This document shows, piece by piece, positions 1-12,276 of a stretch of 64,000 nucleotides of DNA (its first letter is position 1; every line of letters begins with the position of its first letter). The DNA is from Desmodesmus armatus (Eukaryota; Chlorophyta; Chlorophyceae; Sphaeropleales; Scenedesmaceae). The notes under the pieces are model-generated. The model saw only the letters and a program-made list of their open reading frames with translations. It made no database searches and was not told where the DNA came from. The stretch covers positions 186,501 through 250,500 of the forward strand of contig VIIQ02000124.1 in assembly GCA_007449985.2 (NCBI GenBank), read 5' to 3'. Position numbers and translations under genes: made by a program.

Positions 1-1
1 G

Positions 2-61
2 CTGTGGGTGACATCTGAGGAGAAGCTGCTGTTATCGGGGTACCCTGTGCTGAACGGCTAG
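2..61 (+). CDS. Possible terminal exon of a gene entering from the left
   Basis: An open frame enters at base 2 and ends in TAG at 59-61, encoding LWVTSEEKLLLSGYPVLNG. A related sequence, WVTTDKLLSGYP, is encoded about 210 bases downstream (217-252) behind a CAACAG that could be a splice acceptor. A TGTAA at 155-159, about 95 bases after the stop, fits a green-algal polyadenylation signal. The piece is too short to recognise a family. It could be chance coding. Confidence 0.25.
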   Translation: MWVTSEEKLLLSGYPVLNG

Positions 62-252
62 GGGTTGTGGGTGTGGTTTGCTGTTTGTTTTGCGGTGTGT
101 ATGGTCACATGTTGGAAAGGCATGCCTGCGCAGGCAGGGGGTGTGCAGGCCCTGTGTAAGTGCCACCGGGTGCTCATCATGAGAGATCCTGTGCAGCTGC
201 TACAGCAGGGGCAACAGTGGGTGACCACTGACAAGCTGCTGTCAGGGTACCC
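8..252 (+). repeat. Diverged tandem duplication (period about 210 bp)
   Basis: The stretch GTGGGTGACATCTGAGGAG..GGGGTACCC at 8-46 recurs, diverged and slightly shortened, at 219-250. Both copies are followed by a G/T-rich GGGGTTGTGGGTGTGG-like segment. If the frame ending at 61 is coding, the repeat duplicates a terminal exon. Confidence 0.5.
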
Positions 253-1734
253 CAGGTTTAGCACAGGGCATGTCTGCACAGCAAGGGGTGTGGGTGTTGG
301 GTGGATTGTATGTACAGCTGGTGGACCTGCCCGGCAGGGGTTGTGCAGCCGCTGAGCAGTCCTGCTGCGGAGCAGAGGTCACTGCTACTGGTACTTACCT
401 GAAGTATACACATGCTGTGTGGGAATTTGTGATGGTGGCCGGACTTTCAAACACTACATCTACTGCAGAGGGAACTGGGTCAAACGACATTGCCAACACC
501 TCGGTGTCCAGGGGTCCAGCATGACAGGGCAACTGTGCTGCACTAATGGCATCTGTGTGGCAGACACTTTGTACATGGCTGTCTGTTGTTGGCACACTTC
601 ATGCCTCAGGTTTGACCCATGCGAGGGTTGCATGACTTGCATTGCAGCTGTATGAATGGCTCTGGTGCATGTGGAGCTGTTGTTTTTCAAAAATGATCCC
701 TTGGGTGGCCATGGTCACTACAGTAGAAGCGCTTTCATTTCATCTGCTGGACCTCAACGACTAGGGCATATGGGACAAACGGGTGATTCTGCATCAATCA
801 CAGTGTGAAATCAAGCGGTGCACTGACGCACATGTAGTTGAGCTGGCAGATTGAAGCCTGCCTCAGGCAGACTCGGTTCCACTTGGCATGCCATGGCATG
901 TCGTGCTCAACCCCGTGGGAGCTGAATAAGCTCTGCGCAAGGCCAAGCTCACAGATTTGGAGTTGATCATCCCAGGGGCTTCGTCAGCGGGTTCTGACGC
1001 GGTTGCAGGCGCTCACACTCGTTACTGCTGTGTCAACTACAAGAGTAGGGGCATACCCGCGCACATCGTGTACAGTGGTATCGATGTTTGGGTCCCACTT
1101 TGCCGACAACCCCCTAGCTGGACTACCCCATTTTGCAGTGACCGGGATCAGCCAGCTACCCTGACCAAACTGAAAAAAATCTTTCAAGAGTGGCCAGACC
1201 CTGGCCATACTCTAGCCTGGGTTGACCAGCTGGGGCGGGAATGGCTAGCAGTTGCGGCCATGACTAGCTAGGGTGACCGCCGCCTGGCCACATCAGCCGC
1301 AACTATTGCCACCGATACATTGACCAGAAGTGACAGTGACCAGCATTGCACACCTTCCAAAACAGTACCGGCTGCTTCAGGTTCCATCTGCAAGACAACT
1401 TGTTGATCACCTCCCGTTGAACTGGGCTTGACAACAGCTGAGTACAATCGCAAGCGATGTTCCTAACAGACTGTCAAAGCAACTATCGGCATCCAACATC
1501 AGTCAACACCTCACCATGTCGGCAACCTTTCAGACTACTACCACACAACTGCCGCTAAGGCTGCTCCGGGTTGCACACCTGCTTCTACCTATGGTACTGG
1601 CCTGAGTCAGGCTGCAGCACAAGTGCTGATCTGGCAACACTGCTCAACAACTGCCGCAGGATCCAGGCGGCAGAATGCATATGCATACACTACTTATTGC
1701 ATACACTACTTCATCTTGCAGGTGTCGTGAACTA
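62..1734. other. Intergenic, no recognisable gene
   Basis: Only short open frames without recognisable domains are present; the longest is a 104-codon plus-strand frame at 957-1271. I see no splice-consistent gene. The stretch lies between the possible left-edge gene and the 3' end of the minus-strand Pmp-like gene. I found no TGTAA on the minus strand just beyond that gene's stop. Confidence 0.5.
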
Positions 1735-4700
1735 CTAGGGCTTGAGGTTTGCACCCCATGTGACCAGCTTGTTGACCACCCGTCCCACCTTGGGTGAACT
1801 AGCTACAAATACCTTGCCTATGAAACCAACGATGCTCAAGACCATCACTGCATTGATGACCACTACGATCACACCAAGTGCAGCACGCCCTGATATTCCG
1901 ACGCCAAAGCTGCTACCCGTGATGGCAGCTCCATCGGTGGTGCTAGCCACACAGAACACTGCTGTAAACCCATTCAGGAGCACAACAAGGTTGACAAACA
2001 TGTCCAGTCGACCAGCTGCTCGTGTGGCCGCAGGTTTGAACATTATCAAGCAGATCAGGCTTGCCATCAACACAGCTTCGTACACAAACAGCTGCAGCAT
2101 GGTGTCCCCGCTAGTGAAGACCACACCCACTACAAGCACCAGCAGCCAGCTGCGCTGTACAATGCTGTAGTACCAGCGGTTGTCCCTACAATGCATGACA
2201 AAGCAGTGAAGAAGGTACAGGAGATTGATGGTGTCGCAGCACTGTCACCAAAGCCTAGTGCCAGACAGTGGAGACTCTGCAATGATTGCGGACTGGTCAG
2301 ACTCTGATGATTGAACGTGCACGTGGTGTGGGCGATTTGCGCTGCATGCCACTAGCCTTGTGACTTGTCGAAGTCGTCATCAGCAATTCACACTGTTGCA
2401 ACACCCATGGGTTTCCAACAGCACAGATGTTTGCTGTGTGACGTGGAAGCTGGCTGGGTTGGTGCCCATTCAAATGGTGGAGATGGTGGGAAGCACAGCT
2501 ATGCAACATAGCAGAGCAGACACCTGCTAGCAGCGCTGAGCTTCCGCTTGGTGCCACCGAGCAAGTGCTCTGGCAGCAAGCGCTTAGCTATGATAACTGA
2601 CGGTTTTGTTCAGTCATTTTGCCTGACGTGTAGCGCCAGTGCAGGAACCCAGCAGCCTGTCTGTAGCGGTCCTCCTGCAGTTGACCACGCTTCCATGCCA
2701 TGATGGGCAATGCAGCGGCTACCAAGGGGATGCCAAGGCACAAGAGCAGGAGACAGGGCAGTCCAAAGGCCAGGGCAAACTTTTTGTGCCAGCTGCTGTA
2801 GCACTTGATGTCCAGGTCTGACAACCACCAACCATGATTAGACTGTGCCTGCAGCGACAGCGTAATTATACAGAAGGCAGCAAGAGAGCATTCCCTGCTG
2901 AGCATATGCGGTTTGGCTGCGATCAAGACCACTGCAGGCTGCAGTCACGGCAGTACTATGTGCAGCACTCCTGCAATCTTGTATTTGGTCACCTGGTTGA
3001 GACTTACAGTCTGTCACAGTCAACACAGTGCCGGGTGGCAGCTTCTGCAGGCATTTCGTCTTGAGCTCACCTGATACATTTCATCAGAGCCGCCAGCTGG
3101 GTCCAGAGGTTTGCAAACAAACAGCGACATTGTAGTTTGCAGGATGGTGGGGTAAAAGAACAAGAATGAGGACAGCACTGTGACGACGGCCCGCTGCCTG
3201 ATATTGAAAGGCACGGTGTGTGTGTGGGAGCATTCGCCAGAGGCGGGCTGAATGTGTTGACGGGGCAGCATGGCTGCTGGGCTGCAGGACCGAGCACTCA
3301 GGCATGCCTTGATCATGCACGCAACTGGCTTGCACGCAGCTGCAAAAAACTCCAGCACAACAACCACGCCTGGCAACACCAGCATGATACACATCTGAAT
3401 GATCATCATTTGAGCTGCAACTGAGGGCAGGGACTTGCTAGGCCTCAGCAGGCATGCCAGTGATGATGTTGTGCTGCTGAAACTTGACAGCATGGTTTCA
3501 GCAGCCTTGGGCAGCCACGCGATGGCTGGAGGCCATTCGACTGGGATAGTGGCCAAGACAAAGAGCAGCTGAAGGAACCAGGTCAAGCAGAACGTTGCAT
3601 CGGATACCTTCGGCGTGCCCCATGGTAGTTGGCAGTCTTTGACAGTACTGTAACTGATGAACCACAAGTAGGCCACACTCGCAAGTGTGCCCACTGCTGC
3701 AACCCATACTACACGGCTGCCAGTGCTGCATGATGCACATTGGTAGGTGCGTGTCCTGCTCTTGTGGGGTCCACAAATGGAGCACAGGTGCCCTTCGTAG
3801 CCTTTATCGCACAGTGCACTCTGGTATTCCAGTCCAACATCTGTCAGCAGAGCCCTTTGCAGTGTGGCTCGCTCCAAACCATCGTAGTACAATTGCTGAT
3901 ATGCCTGCAGTTGTTGGCTTGAGCCCCTGCGTGTGCGAGCAGCAGAGTGACACATGGAATGTCTCTGTGGTTGCTTGCAAGCATAGCGCCTGATCATCAA
4001 TGGCAATGTCAGATGACTCAACAGCTCGTGCAGGCCCTGCATGAGGCTCCAGAAGGTTGCTACAAGCCCTCAAGGAAGCCGCTACACAGTGCCTATGACT
4101 GGCTACGTATTGAAAATGAATGACAAGTCTGTGTTGTTTCGTCACTCTGTTGTGAGGTGCTGAGCATCTGAAAGCGAGCGCAGCGTCTGCTCAGAGGCCC
4201 TACTCAGAGGCTCTGATTTGCTGTGGCCCACAGGTGTGTGACACACCTGCAAGCGTCTGGCTGTAGGCAAGGGATGAAGACATCAGACGCAGGAGAGGAA
4301 TGCCACCAACCATTCTCAGGCAGCAGCAGTGCCCCACCGGGACACACTGCACCCTGCTTGCACTCTAGACACTGCCCGTCACGTCCATATGTGCCAGCAG
4401 AACATGCCCGGCAGCGCCCATCTCTGGCCACCTCCTCTCCTGTTGTACAGGGCCGGGCCTGAACTGTCACGTTGATGGGAACGGGCGCAGGTACCTGTAA
4501 GAAGCAATCACCACCAAGTGGGCACACAGAGTTGGCCAAATGGTCGGCTCAAACTTTCCTTGGTGTGCTGCCGATACATGGTGCCTCCAACTTCTTGAAC
4601 AGAAAGTCATACGGAGGCTCCGTATACGTACAAGTTGTACGTGATATGACAGTGGTGTCTTCCAATGGCTTGCCACGCTTGCTGGGAACAGCGCATCAGG

Positions 4701-7700
4701 CTCAGCCAGACTAGCCTAGTCTGACCGGGTCAACACGCATGGAGTGTTGCTAGTCACTTACATCAACAGCAAAGGCAGACTCAGTGGTAGGGCTCAGCTG
4801 TACTGTTAAATGGTAGAGGTGAGGGGGATGGTTGAAATCCACATTGTCGAACACCACTTCTCCAAACGGCCCCACTGCCTGTTCTGACAGGACAGTGTTG
4901 TTGTGGACCAAGCGAGCCTTGAGAAGGACCAGAGAGGCGGATGACGCTGCACCTGCAAGGGGACAAACAATGTGCACAGAACATCAAGCCGGGATCTCAG
5001 CTAAGACAACAAGGTTGGGGGAGGCACTACGTGACCTGACTCACCCGGGGGAGAGTCCTGCTGCAGCAGTGCAACACGCAGTACACATGATAGCAGACTG
5101 CTACTAACCAACTGCTACTAACCACAACAACAGCAGTATCTAAAGTGTGCAGGCTTCACAATCCAGTTTGGGGAAGCGGCGCTCGCCAGCACATAGAGCG
5201 CGCACAGTGCCTCCAAAGGGTGGGCTGAGTGGGGTGAGATGGGAGGCAGCTTACACAGCGATGGCGGTTCTGTTGGTTTATTGGATATCACCCATGTGTA
5301 CACTGCACTGCTGGGCCAGCCTGGCTCATCAGTGATCACTGGTACCCTTGAGCTCGGGAATGCCGTGCATAATGTGCATGGCGCTCGACTGATTGGCACC
5401 CAGCTGGCATGTAGGCTGATCGTCTATGCCATAGTGGCGCCAGCAGTGTGTGTAGGTCATCAACCGTTGACGGTCGCTGACTAATGCCCTTTATTGTAGC
5501 CGCTTCAATGGTGACCAGTGATGTGCATTGTCAAGAGCACTCACCAGGGACTTGCTGGACTGTTGAGCACCAACAGTCGACCACTGTAGCGTTGATGGTC
5601 GGCAGCCCACTTCCATTGTTGACGTACGGCACGAGTGTCCCAGCAGCAGGAGACCACAGGACTAGGGCACAAGGAGGACCCGCAAACCCCAGCGTACTGC
5701 GCGATCTGTTTATGGCTTGCGGGGTGCACTGGCGTGTGCCTTGCTGAACGGCAATGGGTGCTGGACTGGTAAGGCTGGCTCGATCTGGGCCACCAGACAA
5801 CAAGCGTGTGGCTGCTGCTGCATCAGCCAGGTAGAAATTGTTGCCACCAGACTTTGCTGTATTGTTTGCAAACGTAGTATTAGCCCCAATGCAATCCTGT
5901 AACATGAGTAAACATATGACAAAAAACAACGCAGCGTCAGCTTCTCAACAGAATGTGAAGGCCGGGGATGGTGAACATCGAGTGATGACGGGCGAAAGAA
6001 GCCTCATATGATGCCCTGTTCAAGCATGGTCAGGCTGCATTCTGTTGGCGTGACACACTGTGCACAATTCCATTCACAGTGTGTGCTTAACCATGACGGC
6101 AACACGCAAAAACATATCACCCTGAGGGTGGCTGCCAAACAGCCTGGGGCTCTCTTGATCAGCGTGCTGATCCGATCCTGAGTCATTCCCTGATCACCTG
6201 TTGGCCACTGTTCGCCACACACAACTTCTTTGCAGTTGAGAGCAGAGCGCCTCCCAGCAAGCCTGCTGTGTTGTCTTGAAAGTGGCAGTGTTGGCAGAGA
6301 ATGCCTTGCACAACCATTGACAATACAAGAGCACCTCCAGCCCATCAGCAGAGTTGCTCAGCAGTGCAGCATTGGAAACAAACCAGGTGACAAGCTGGTT
6401 GTCGCCCAGCACAGCCACTGCTCCACCACTTACACGGGCCCTGCAAAAGGATGACCAATCATTAGTTGCGCCCCGCCACTGGGCGGGGTGATGCACCACA
6501 GGGCTTTCACATGCATGATGTATCTCAAGCATGGCTGCAGGGCGTAGCTCATGCGTAATCGAGCATGCAACAGGTGCGCTGCATGCCTCCAGGTGGTAAC
6601 CATGTTTCCAAAGGGCAAGCCAGGCGCATGCACATGCACATGCACATGCCCTTGTGCACATGATCCCAACCGCATGGCTTTATGGCATATGCATACCAAC
6701 AGAATAGTCTTCTGTTGCAAAGTTGCGCAGCACCGTGCCACGGACGACACCCTGGCCCAGCTCTCACCTGTTATCCCTGAAGTTGACATGTGTGGCATTG
6801 AACGCTGCAAGGGTCAGCCCCTCGATTGCCAAGGCACCACCAGAAGCTCCTGCCACATTGCTGATGAACGATGTGGCACGGCCACCAAGCACAGCCTTTG
6901 GACAGTCACCGTTTGCAACCCCCGGACTTTCAAGTGTTGTGAAACCCTTTGTATAGACAAAGTCATTGACCGACTGGTAAGTCCTTACGAATGTGCCCGC
7001 TCCTTTGCCCAGGCAGCTGATGCTGTCTCGCTGCTGGTGCAGGATAGACATGTCCACAAATATCCTCTCAGACGAGATGGCACGCACAGCACCACCACTT
7101 TGACTTGCCACGTTGCCACTGTATGTACAGGAGTTTAGAACCAAAGCCCCACACGACTGCAACAGCATCGCGCCTGCCTGAACCCCAATGTTGCCGGAGA
7201 ACTCTGTCTCGAGCATGTAAAGATTGCGCACAGCCGTGAAGGTACCACCACCAGCAATATTGCTCGCATTGGCAGCCAGCTGGGCTGTGTTGTTGATGAC
7301 ATGACACTGCAGCATCAGCAAGCTTGCAACACTGCTTGCCTCCAGCGCGCCCCGCCCAACACTGCCGGAAATGTTGACGCGCTGCAGAGAAGCCTTGTGC
7401 ACGTCACGCAGGGACAGTGCTGGCTGGCCCTGAACACCAGAGATCTCAACACTCTCCAAATACACTGACACGAGTGCGCTAAACGTATCAGTCAATCCTG
7501 CAATGTTATGCCGGCCTGCAGCAGTCCTAGCTGTGACAGGAAATTCAGCATCATCGTTAGGTATGGTGCCATTCAGCCAAAGGTGAAACATGCCCATGCT
7601 GCACAAGTTGAAAGCGTCGCCACCAGGGTTGCTTGCACGGTGCACGGAGACTGCCGCACCGTGCAGCAATGTCTCCAGCATAAGCAGACAAGGCACCCCA

Positions 7701-10700
7701 GAAACGTGCACACCATACGCAATGCTAGATGTGAAGTTGCACCTATACAACTGCACCTGAAAGCCGTCAGCATACACACCATATATGTTGCCAACAAAGA
7801 AGGAATCATAGAGCCACAGAGACACCAAAGTGTCACGAGGTCCTCTGCTTGCCGTCCCGCCACCCTCGCCCACCTGTCCAAGGTTCTCCTGTTCCCCAGA
7901 GTAAGCATACACGACGGCAGGGGTGTAACAATGTTCAAAGGTACACCCTGCCACCTGTGCATTGGCTGCGGTCGTTATGACTGCAGTGCGCTCAAAAGCT
8001 GCATCCGCAACACTCTGCTTGCTAGGAGCGGCAGGTAGGAGAGATACATTCCTGAACACACACGAATGCACCAGCAGCTGTGCCATCGGACCTGATTTGA
8101 CCAGACCTATGCCAGGGGTGTAGTATTGCTGGGCCACTCCAGTGGCGACACTTGCTGGTCCAAGCTGACTATTGGAAAACACACTATTGGCAAATGTTGC
8201 CAACTGCTTGGTTGACGCCAGAACCGCAAACCCTCCAGACGCAAGTTGAGCACCCTGGACTGTGCAATTGTTTATCATGACTGCCGTCACATCCAAAGTT
8301 GCCAACGTACTTGCCGTTATGTTGACAAAGCGACAGCGCTCCAAGGTGACGTTCCTGATGTTCAACCTCCCAGAGTACTCCCAGAGTACGGAGATCAGAT
8401 CAAGGCTGTCCCCCAAGACGTCCTTGATATTGGAGAACGTGGTATTCTGCATCGTAACCGTATCATTGGCACTGGCTGCTTTCACACACAGCATGTTCAG
8501 CCGAAGCTTTGAGCCAGGGGGCGCGCTGGTGGTGATGGTGTCAAACGTAGTGTTGACAATCTCCAGATGGAATGCAGGCACGTTCCACGCAGGCAAGGTG
8601 AGCATGCAGGCACGGCCAGCGACCCGACCATGGTACTCTTCTTCTGTGGGTACCAAAGCAAGGTGCGTCTTCCTAAATGTGCAGTTCTGGATTCGCACAT
8701 GCATGCTGTCATTTTTGTATCTTGGCAGGTACAGTGGATCGGACCAGCCAACACCACTGAACGTAGCCGTGAGTGGCGCAAGGCCCTCAATGACACTGTC
8801 TACCAATGTGACGTTGATCATTCCATTCACATACAACAACCCCTGTTGTACGCTGTACCCACCTCCATCCTTCAGACTTGGGAGCAACGGCTCCAAGCCC
8901 CTGACATGGGCTATCAGGACCAGATTCTGCACATTGTTTACCATGGAATCAAAGGCCAAGATTGATTGCTCTGAGCCTGGCCCAGGCCATCTTGTCCTTG
9001 ACATCTGACCCTTCACAGGCACACTCGTGATGCTCACTCCTGCAACAGCAAACACACAACGACATACATGCTTTGCGCCTGAGTGTGTGGGTATCATGCG
9101 GAAATTCAAATTTGGCTGCACAACACCGTGTTTGAGGTTTGTGGGTGTTGGCAACCCCCACAAACCTCCTTGAAGACAGGATAGCAGGGGGGCAACCATC
9201 TCCTTTCCCCCATCTCCCAGACTCCCTAGACCAGCAAATTAGCACGTAGTGCCATCGCCATCCGGTTGATACACCCAGGTACTTGCATGCTTCTGGGCGC
9301 CGCGCCGGCAGCATGTAGAGTCACACATGCCATGATGCGTGTTCAGAGTTTGTATCTGTCTGTCAGGCCTGGCAGGAACACGATATGTACTGTCAGAAGC
9401 CGGTGGCTCTCACCTTCAAAGGCACCACCTCTGTGCAGCTTGTCAGCCAGCCAGTCTGACACTTCCCAGGTCAGCACACGACTGCAGCTACTGCACTTCA
9501 GGCTGTACAAGTCTTCCTGCCCTTCTTGCCTATAGATCAGGTCGATGACACATTGTGCTTCAGCGCAAACAGGTGGCACTGGAGCAGGGGAAGGTGATGG
9601 AGGACATGGTGTGTCTGACCCTGGCCACCAACATGGTTTTGTCGATTTGTTCCCTGCAAACAGCAAGCAAATGGCAAATGCGCACCAGTCAAGCGGCAGC
9701 CGCAGCAATCACTGCAGTGATGCATGCCACAATCAGGTATGCACGGCATAGCAAGTGCACCCATTGCAATGCACATTGTCCGCCAGTTGTGGTTGGGCTG
9801 CAGCCCGGCAGGTGTGGCACACCTCCTTGTCTCCACTTGCTGAAGCACACTCCATTCAGCACTGCTGAGTGGCACTCAGCACTGCTTTGGCAAAGTAGCT
9901 GATGCCTTCAGCAGTGCTTGGCCAATGCCAGTTGGCAGGCTCCGAGCCATGCGGCATGGCATGCTGAAGGGTGTCAACACCGTGACGTATGCACGCATGC
10001 AGTGCCTGGGCCGCAATGCTGGCATGCAGCAACCAAGGTCCCTTACCTTCTGTGCTGGTGGCTGGAGGCGTTACGGTCTGATTGGTGGAGTCATTGTCCG
10101 GGGTGTTTGGACTGGGTGCCAAAGGTGCGCCCACACCTGATCAAGCACAGAGCCGGCAGAAAGTTGCGAGGAATGCTCTTATTCAACGATAAAAGATTGG
10201 CCGCAGGAGGTTGCAATGCAGACTGTTTTGTGACCCACAATGCAGGCCGCCTGTGGTGGTGGTGGTCAGCCTGCACCATGGTGGCATGCAGCCATGGCCA
10301 TCGCAACTCCTGGTGACTCAATGCATGGTGCATACCTGGTGCAAGCAGACTGCCGGTCTGCACTGGTGCCACCAATGCATGCATTGCTCACATCAGCTTG
10401 GCCAAGCGACTGGGTCGGGTGTGTGGGGATCGGCTGGCACCCAGACAAAATGCACATAACAAAACTGCTGAGACCTTCAGGCAGATACCTGTGACGTCGG
10501 TGTTGTTGGCCATGGTGCCTGCAAAAGGGCTTGCTTGATTTGGTGTCCTAGGGGAAGGACTAGTGGCCACAGGGCCCACTGCAGTGGCACGGACATGGCA
10601 TGTGCCGCAGGTGAGATGCAGCATGTGATTATGTGCAAGAGCAGGGCAAATATCCAAATCCCTCTGAAGTTGTTACAGGGTGTCGACAGCTGCATGGACT

Positions 10701-11173
10701 GCCCTGGCCAGGGCATGTCGCAGTCTGGTTGGGTGCTGATCATATGAGCATGCTCATGGACTCCATGGAGTCCATGGCCATGAGAATGCTCCTGTGCACC
10801 ACGTGGTGCAGTCCATGCATGGTTCGTGGACTACGGCCCAAAAGGACAGCAGGAGACACGCTAGGGTGCAAGTAAGCACAATGCTGTTGGCTGCAAGCCT
10901 CTTGCATGAGATCTCACACGTGTCTGTCGGGGATGGGGATGCAGCCAGCCCCCTAGAAGCTCCTGCATCCTCACTCCCATTGGTGGAGCACAGACCCTTG
11001 CTGCAGACGCCTTCCAGCAGCATCAGTGGCACCTGCGCGACATGTGATGCAGTCATGGCTGCCACGAACAAAAATTAAAATTGTTTCCTAATACGCCCGA
11101 TTGCAAGCTTACCATGGGCATGCGTGGCTACTTGGCCGATGAGCGAGAGTGACAAAAGAGCCACCAGCCACAT
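1735..11173 (-). CDS. Pmp-like beta-helix repeat, Cys-rich, polytopic membrane protein
   Basis: Fourteen phase-consistent exons: 11173-11113, 11058-10918, 10578-10489, 10136-10047, 9653-9414, 9039-6768, 6440-6198, 5896-5545, 5338-5255, 4952-4762, 4494-4247, 3926-3071, 2848-2628, 2185-1735; about 1,846 residues. The start gives a signal peptide (MWLVALLSLSLIGQVATHA). The 2.27-kb exon is rich in N-x-T/S sites and carries FxxN and GGA tetrapeptides of chlamydial-type polymorphic membrane (Pmp) repeats, which form parallel beta-helices. The 4494-4247 exon has a CxxCxxGTYGRDGQCLECKQG pattern like GCC2/GCC3 or TNFR-like Cys modules. The last three exons hold roughly nine hydrophobic spans. This is probably a secretory-pathway or cell-surface protein; its function is unknown. 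Reading needs one extra base (or two fewer) near 6341, the only break in phase. The 5338-5255 exon is the least certain. Confidence 0.75.
6627..6649. repeat. (GCACAT)n microsatellite
   Basis: About four copies of a GCACAT/ATGCAC hexamer lie in the intron between 6768 and 6440 of the Pmp-like gene. Confidence 0.8.
10744..10809. repeat. Three perfect palindromes in an intron
   Basis: Three exact inverted repeats lie close together: a 14-mer ATGAGCATGCTCAT at 10744-10757, a 22-mer centred on CTCCATGGAG at 10755-10776, and GCACCACGTGGTGC at 10796-10809. They lie in the intron between 10918 and 10578 of the Pmp-like gene. No protein family is implied. Confidence 0.75.
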
Positions 11174-11552
11174 AGTGGAGGGTAGACGCCCTTGGCATGC
11201 AAAGTGCGTGGATGAAGGTGGAAACATAGCGGAGGAAGTTTGTGGGGCCTGCTGGGGTGAGCCTTTATGTGGGAAACTGGCCTTCCGGCAAGCTTCCACC
11301 TTCCTCGACAACCCGTCCCACGTCGACGTCGAACCCAAAGGATTCGTGGCGACGCCAATCATGCGCGACCAACGCGACCCAGACGGAGCCTCGATCGTGT
11401 TGACAACTACTGGTCCACAGGCCTACCATCCGTGCATGTAACAAGGGGCCCCTTGGCGGGCCGGCCGCATTGCTGCGGCAGGCCCACATGGCCCCTGGCA
11501 GGTACTACCTGCTTCGCATGCACTGCTGCTGCAGCGCCAGCTGCTGCAGGCA

Positions 11553-11592
11553 CCTCTCTCAACAGGCTGTCTAGACAGGCTGTTGAGAGAGG
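11553..11592. repeat. 40-bp near-perfect palindrome
   Basis: CCTCTCTCAACAG and its complement CTGTTGAGAGAGG flank a TGTCTAGACA centre. Only one position pair breaks the symmetry. As RNA it would form a stable hairpin. It lies upstream of the Pmp-like gene. Confidence 0.8.
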
Positions 11593-12097
11593 CCTGATAC
11601 ACCATGTGTCGTCACTGCTCTCACATTGCAGCAGTCAGCACACTGTGTGCGGCACAAAACCCATTACACACATGAGCTGCACCAGTTGAGCGCTGCCTGC
11701 CTCCTACTGACTGCCCTGTTGAAAACACTCTGTGCTGTTCTGACTCCGCCAACAAAACTCAAGCTGCCTTCATTACTGAAGACAGCGACTGCAGCACACG
11801 GTCATACGCACATAGCTCCACAGCCACTGCCTGGTCATCGCTACGGCGAGATCTTTGTTGGCTGCAACAGCGCTGTTTGGTACTGCTGCACCCCTGGTCT
11901 GATGGTGCTTCTCCAGGCTTGCACATGCCGTGAGGCCGTCACACCCTGCAGATCTTGACAGCGAGAGCGTGCCATTCTCCGGAGTGCCGGAGTGGACAAA
12001 CTAAACTTCCATGATACACATACCAAGGTGGCGGCTGTCATGGGGGCGTCTGGGCCCAGATCCAAGCCCGCCTGGCCTCATGTGCCTTCACCCTGAT

Positions 12098-12276
12098 CTG
12101 AGATCATGCCATGATCTCAGGCATAATCCCCTCATCGGATGAGGGGATGAGGAGACCATCAAGGAAGGAAGAGGAGATCTTGCAAGTTTTTGCTGGCCTT
12201 GTTCCTGGATGCAGCCCGCCGGGGCCGACTCTCTGTACAGCAGGCATGAGGGCCCCTCATGATGCAGTGCATCATG
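12098..12276. repeat. Cluster of four dyads with one-base centres
   Basis: Four exact inverted repeats each have a single central base: CTGAGATCATG-C-CATGATCTCAG at 12098-12120 (11-1-11), ATCCCCTCATC-G-GATGAGGGGAT at 12126-12148 (11-1-11), ATGAGGG-C-CCCTCAT at 12246-12260 (7-1-7), and CATGATGCA-G-TGCATCATG at 12258-12276 (9-1-9). The first two are only five bases apart. Confidence 0.8.

Noticed and set aside
957..1271. Plus-strand 104-codon frame considered as a transposon or domesticated gene fragment
   Set aside because: No reverse-transcriptase, integrase, transposase or terminal repeat is recognisable.
7508..9008. Plus-strand frames opposite the large Pmp-like exon
   Set aside because: They are shorter than the 2.27-kb minus-strand exon, which has repeat motifs and correct splice sites at both ends.
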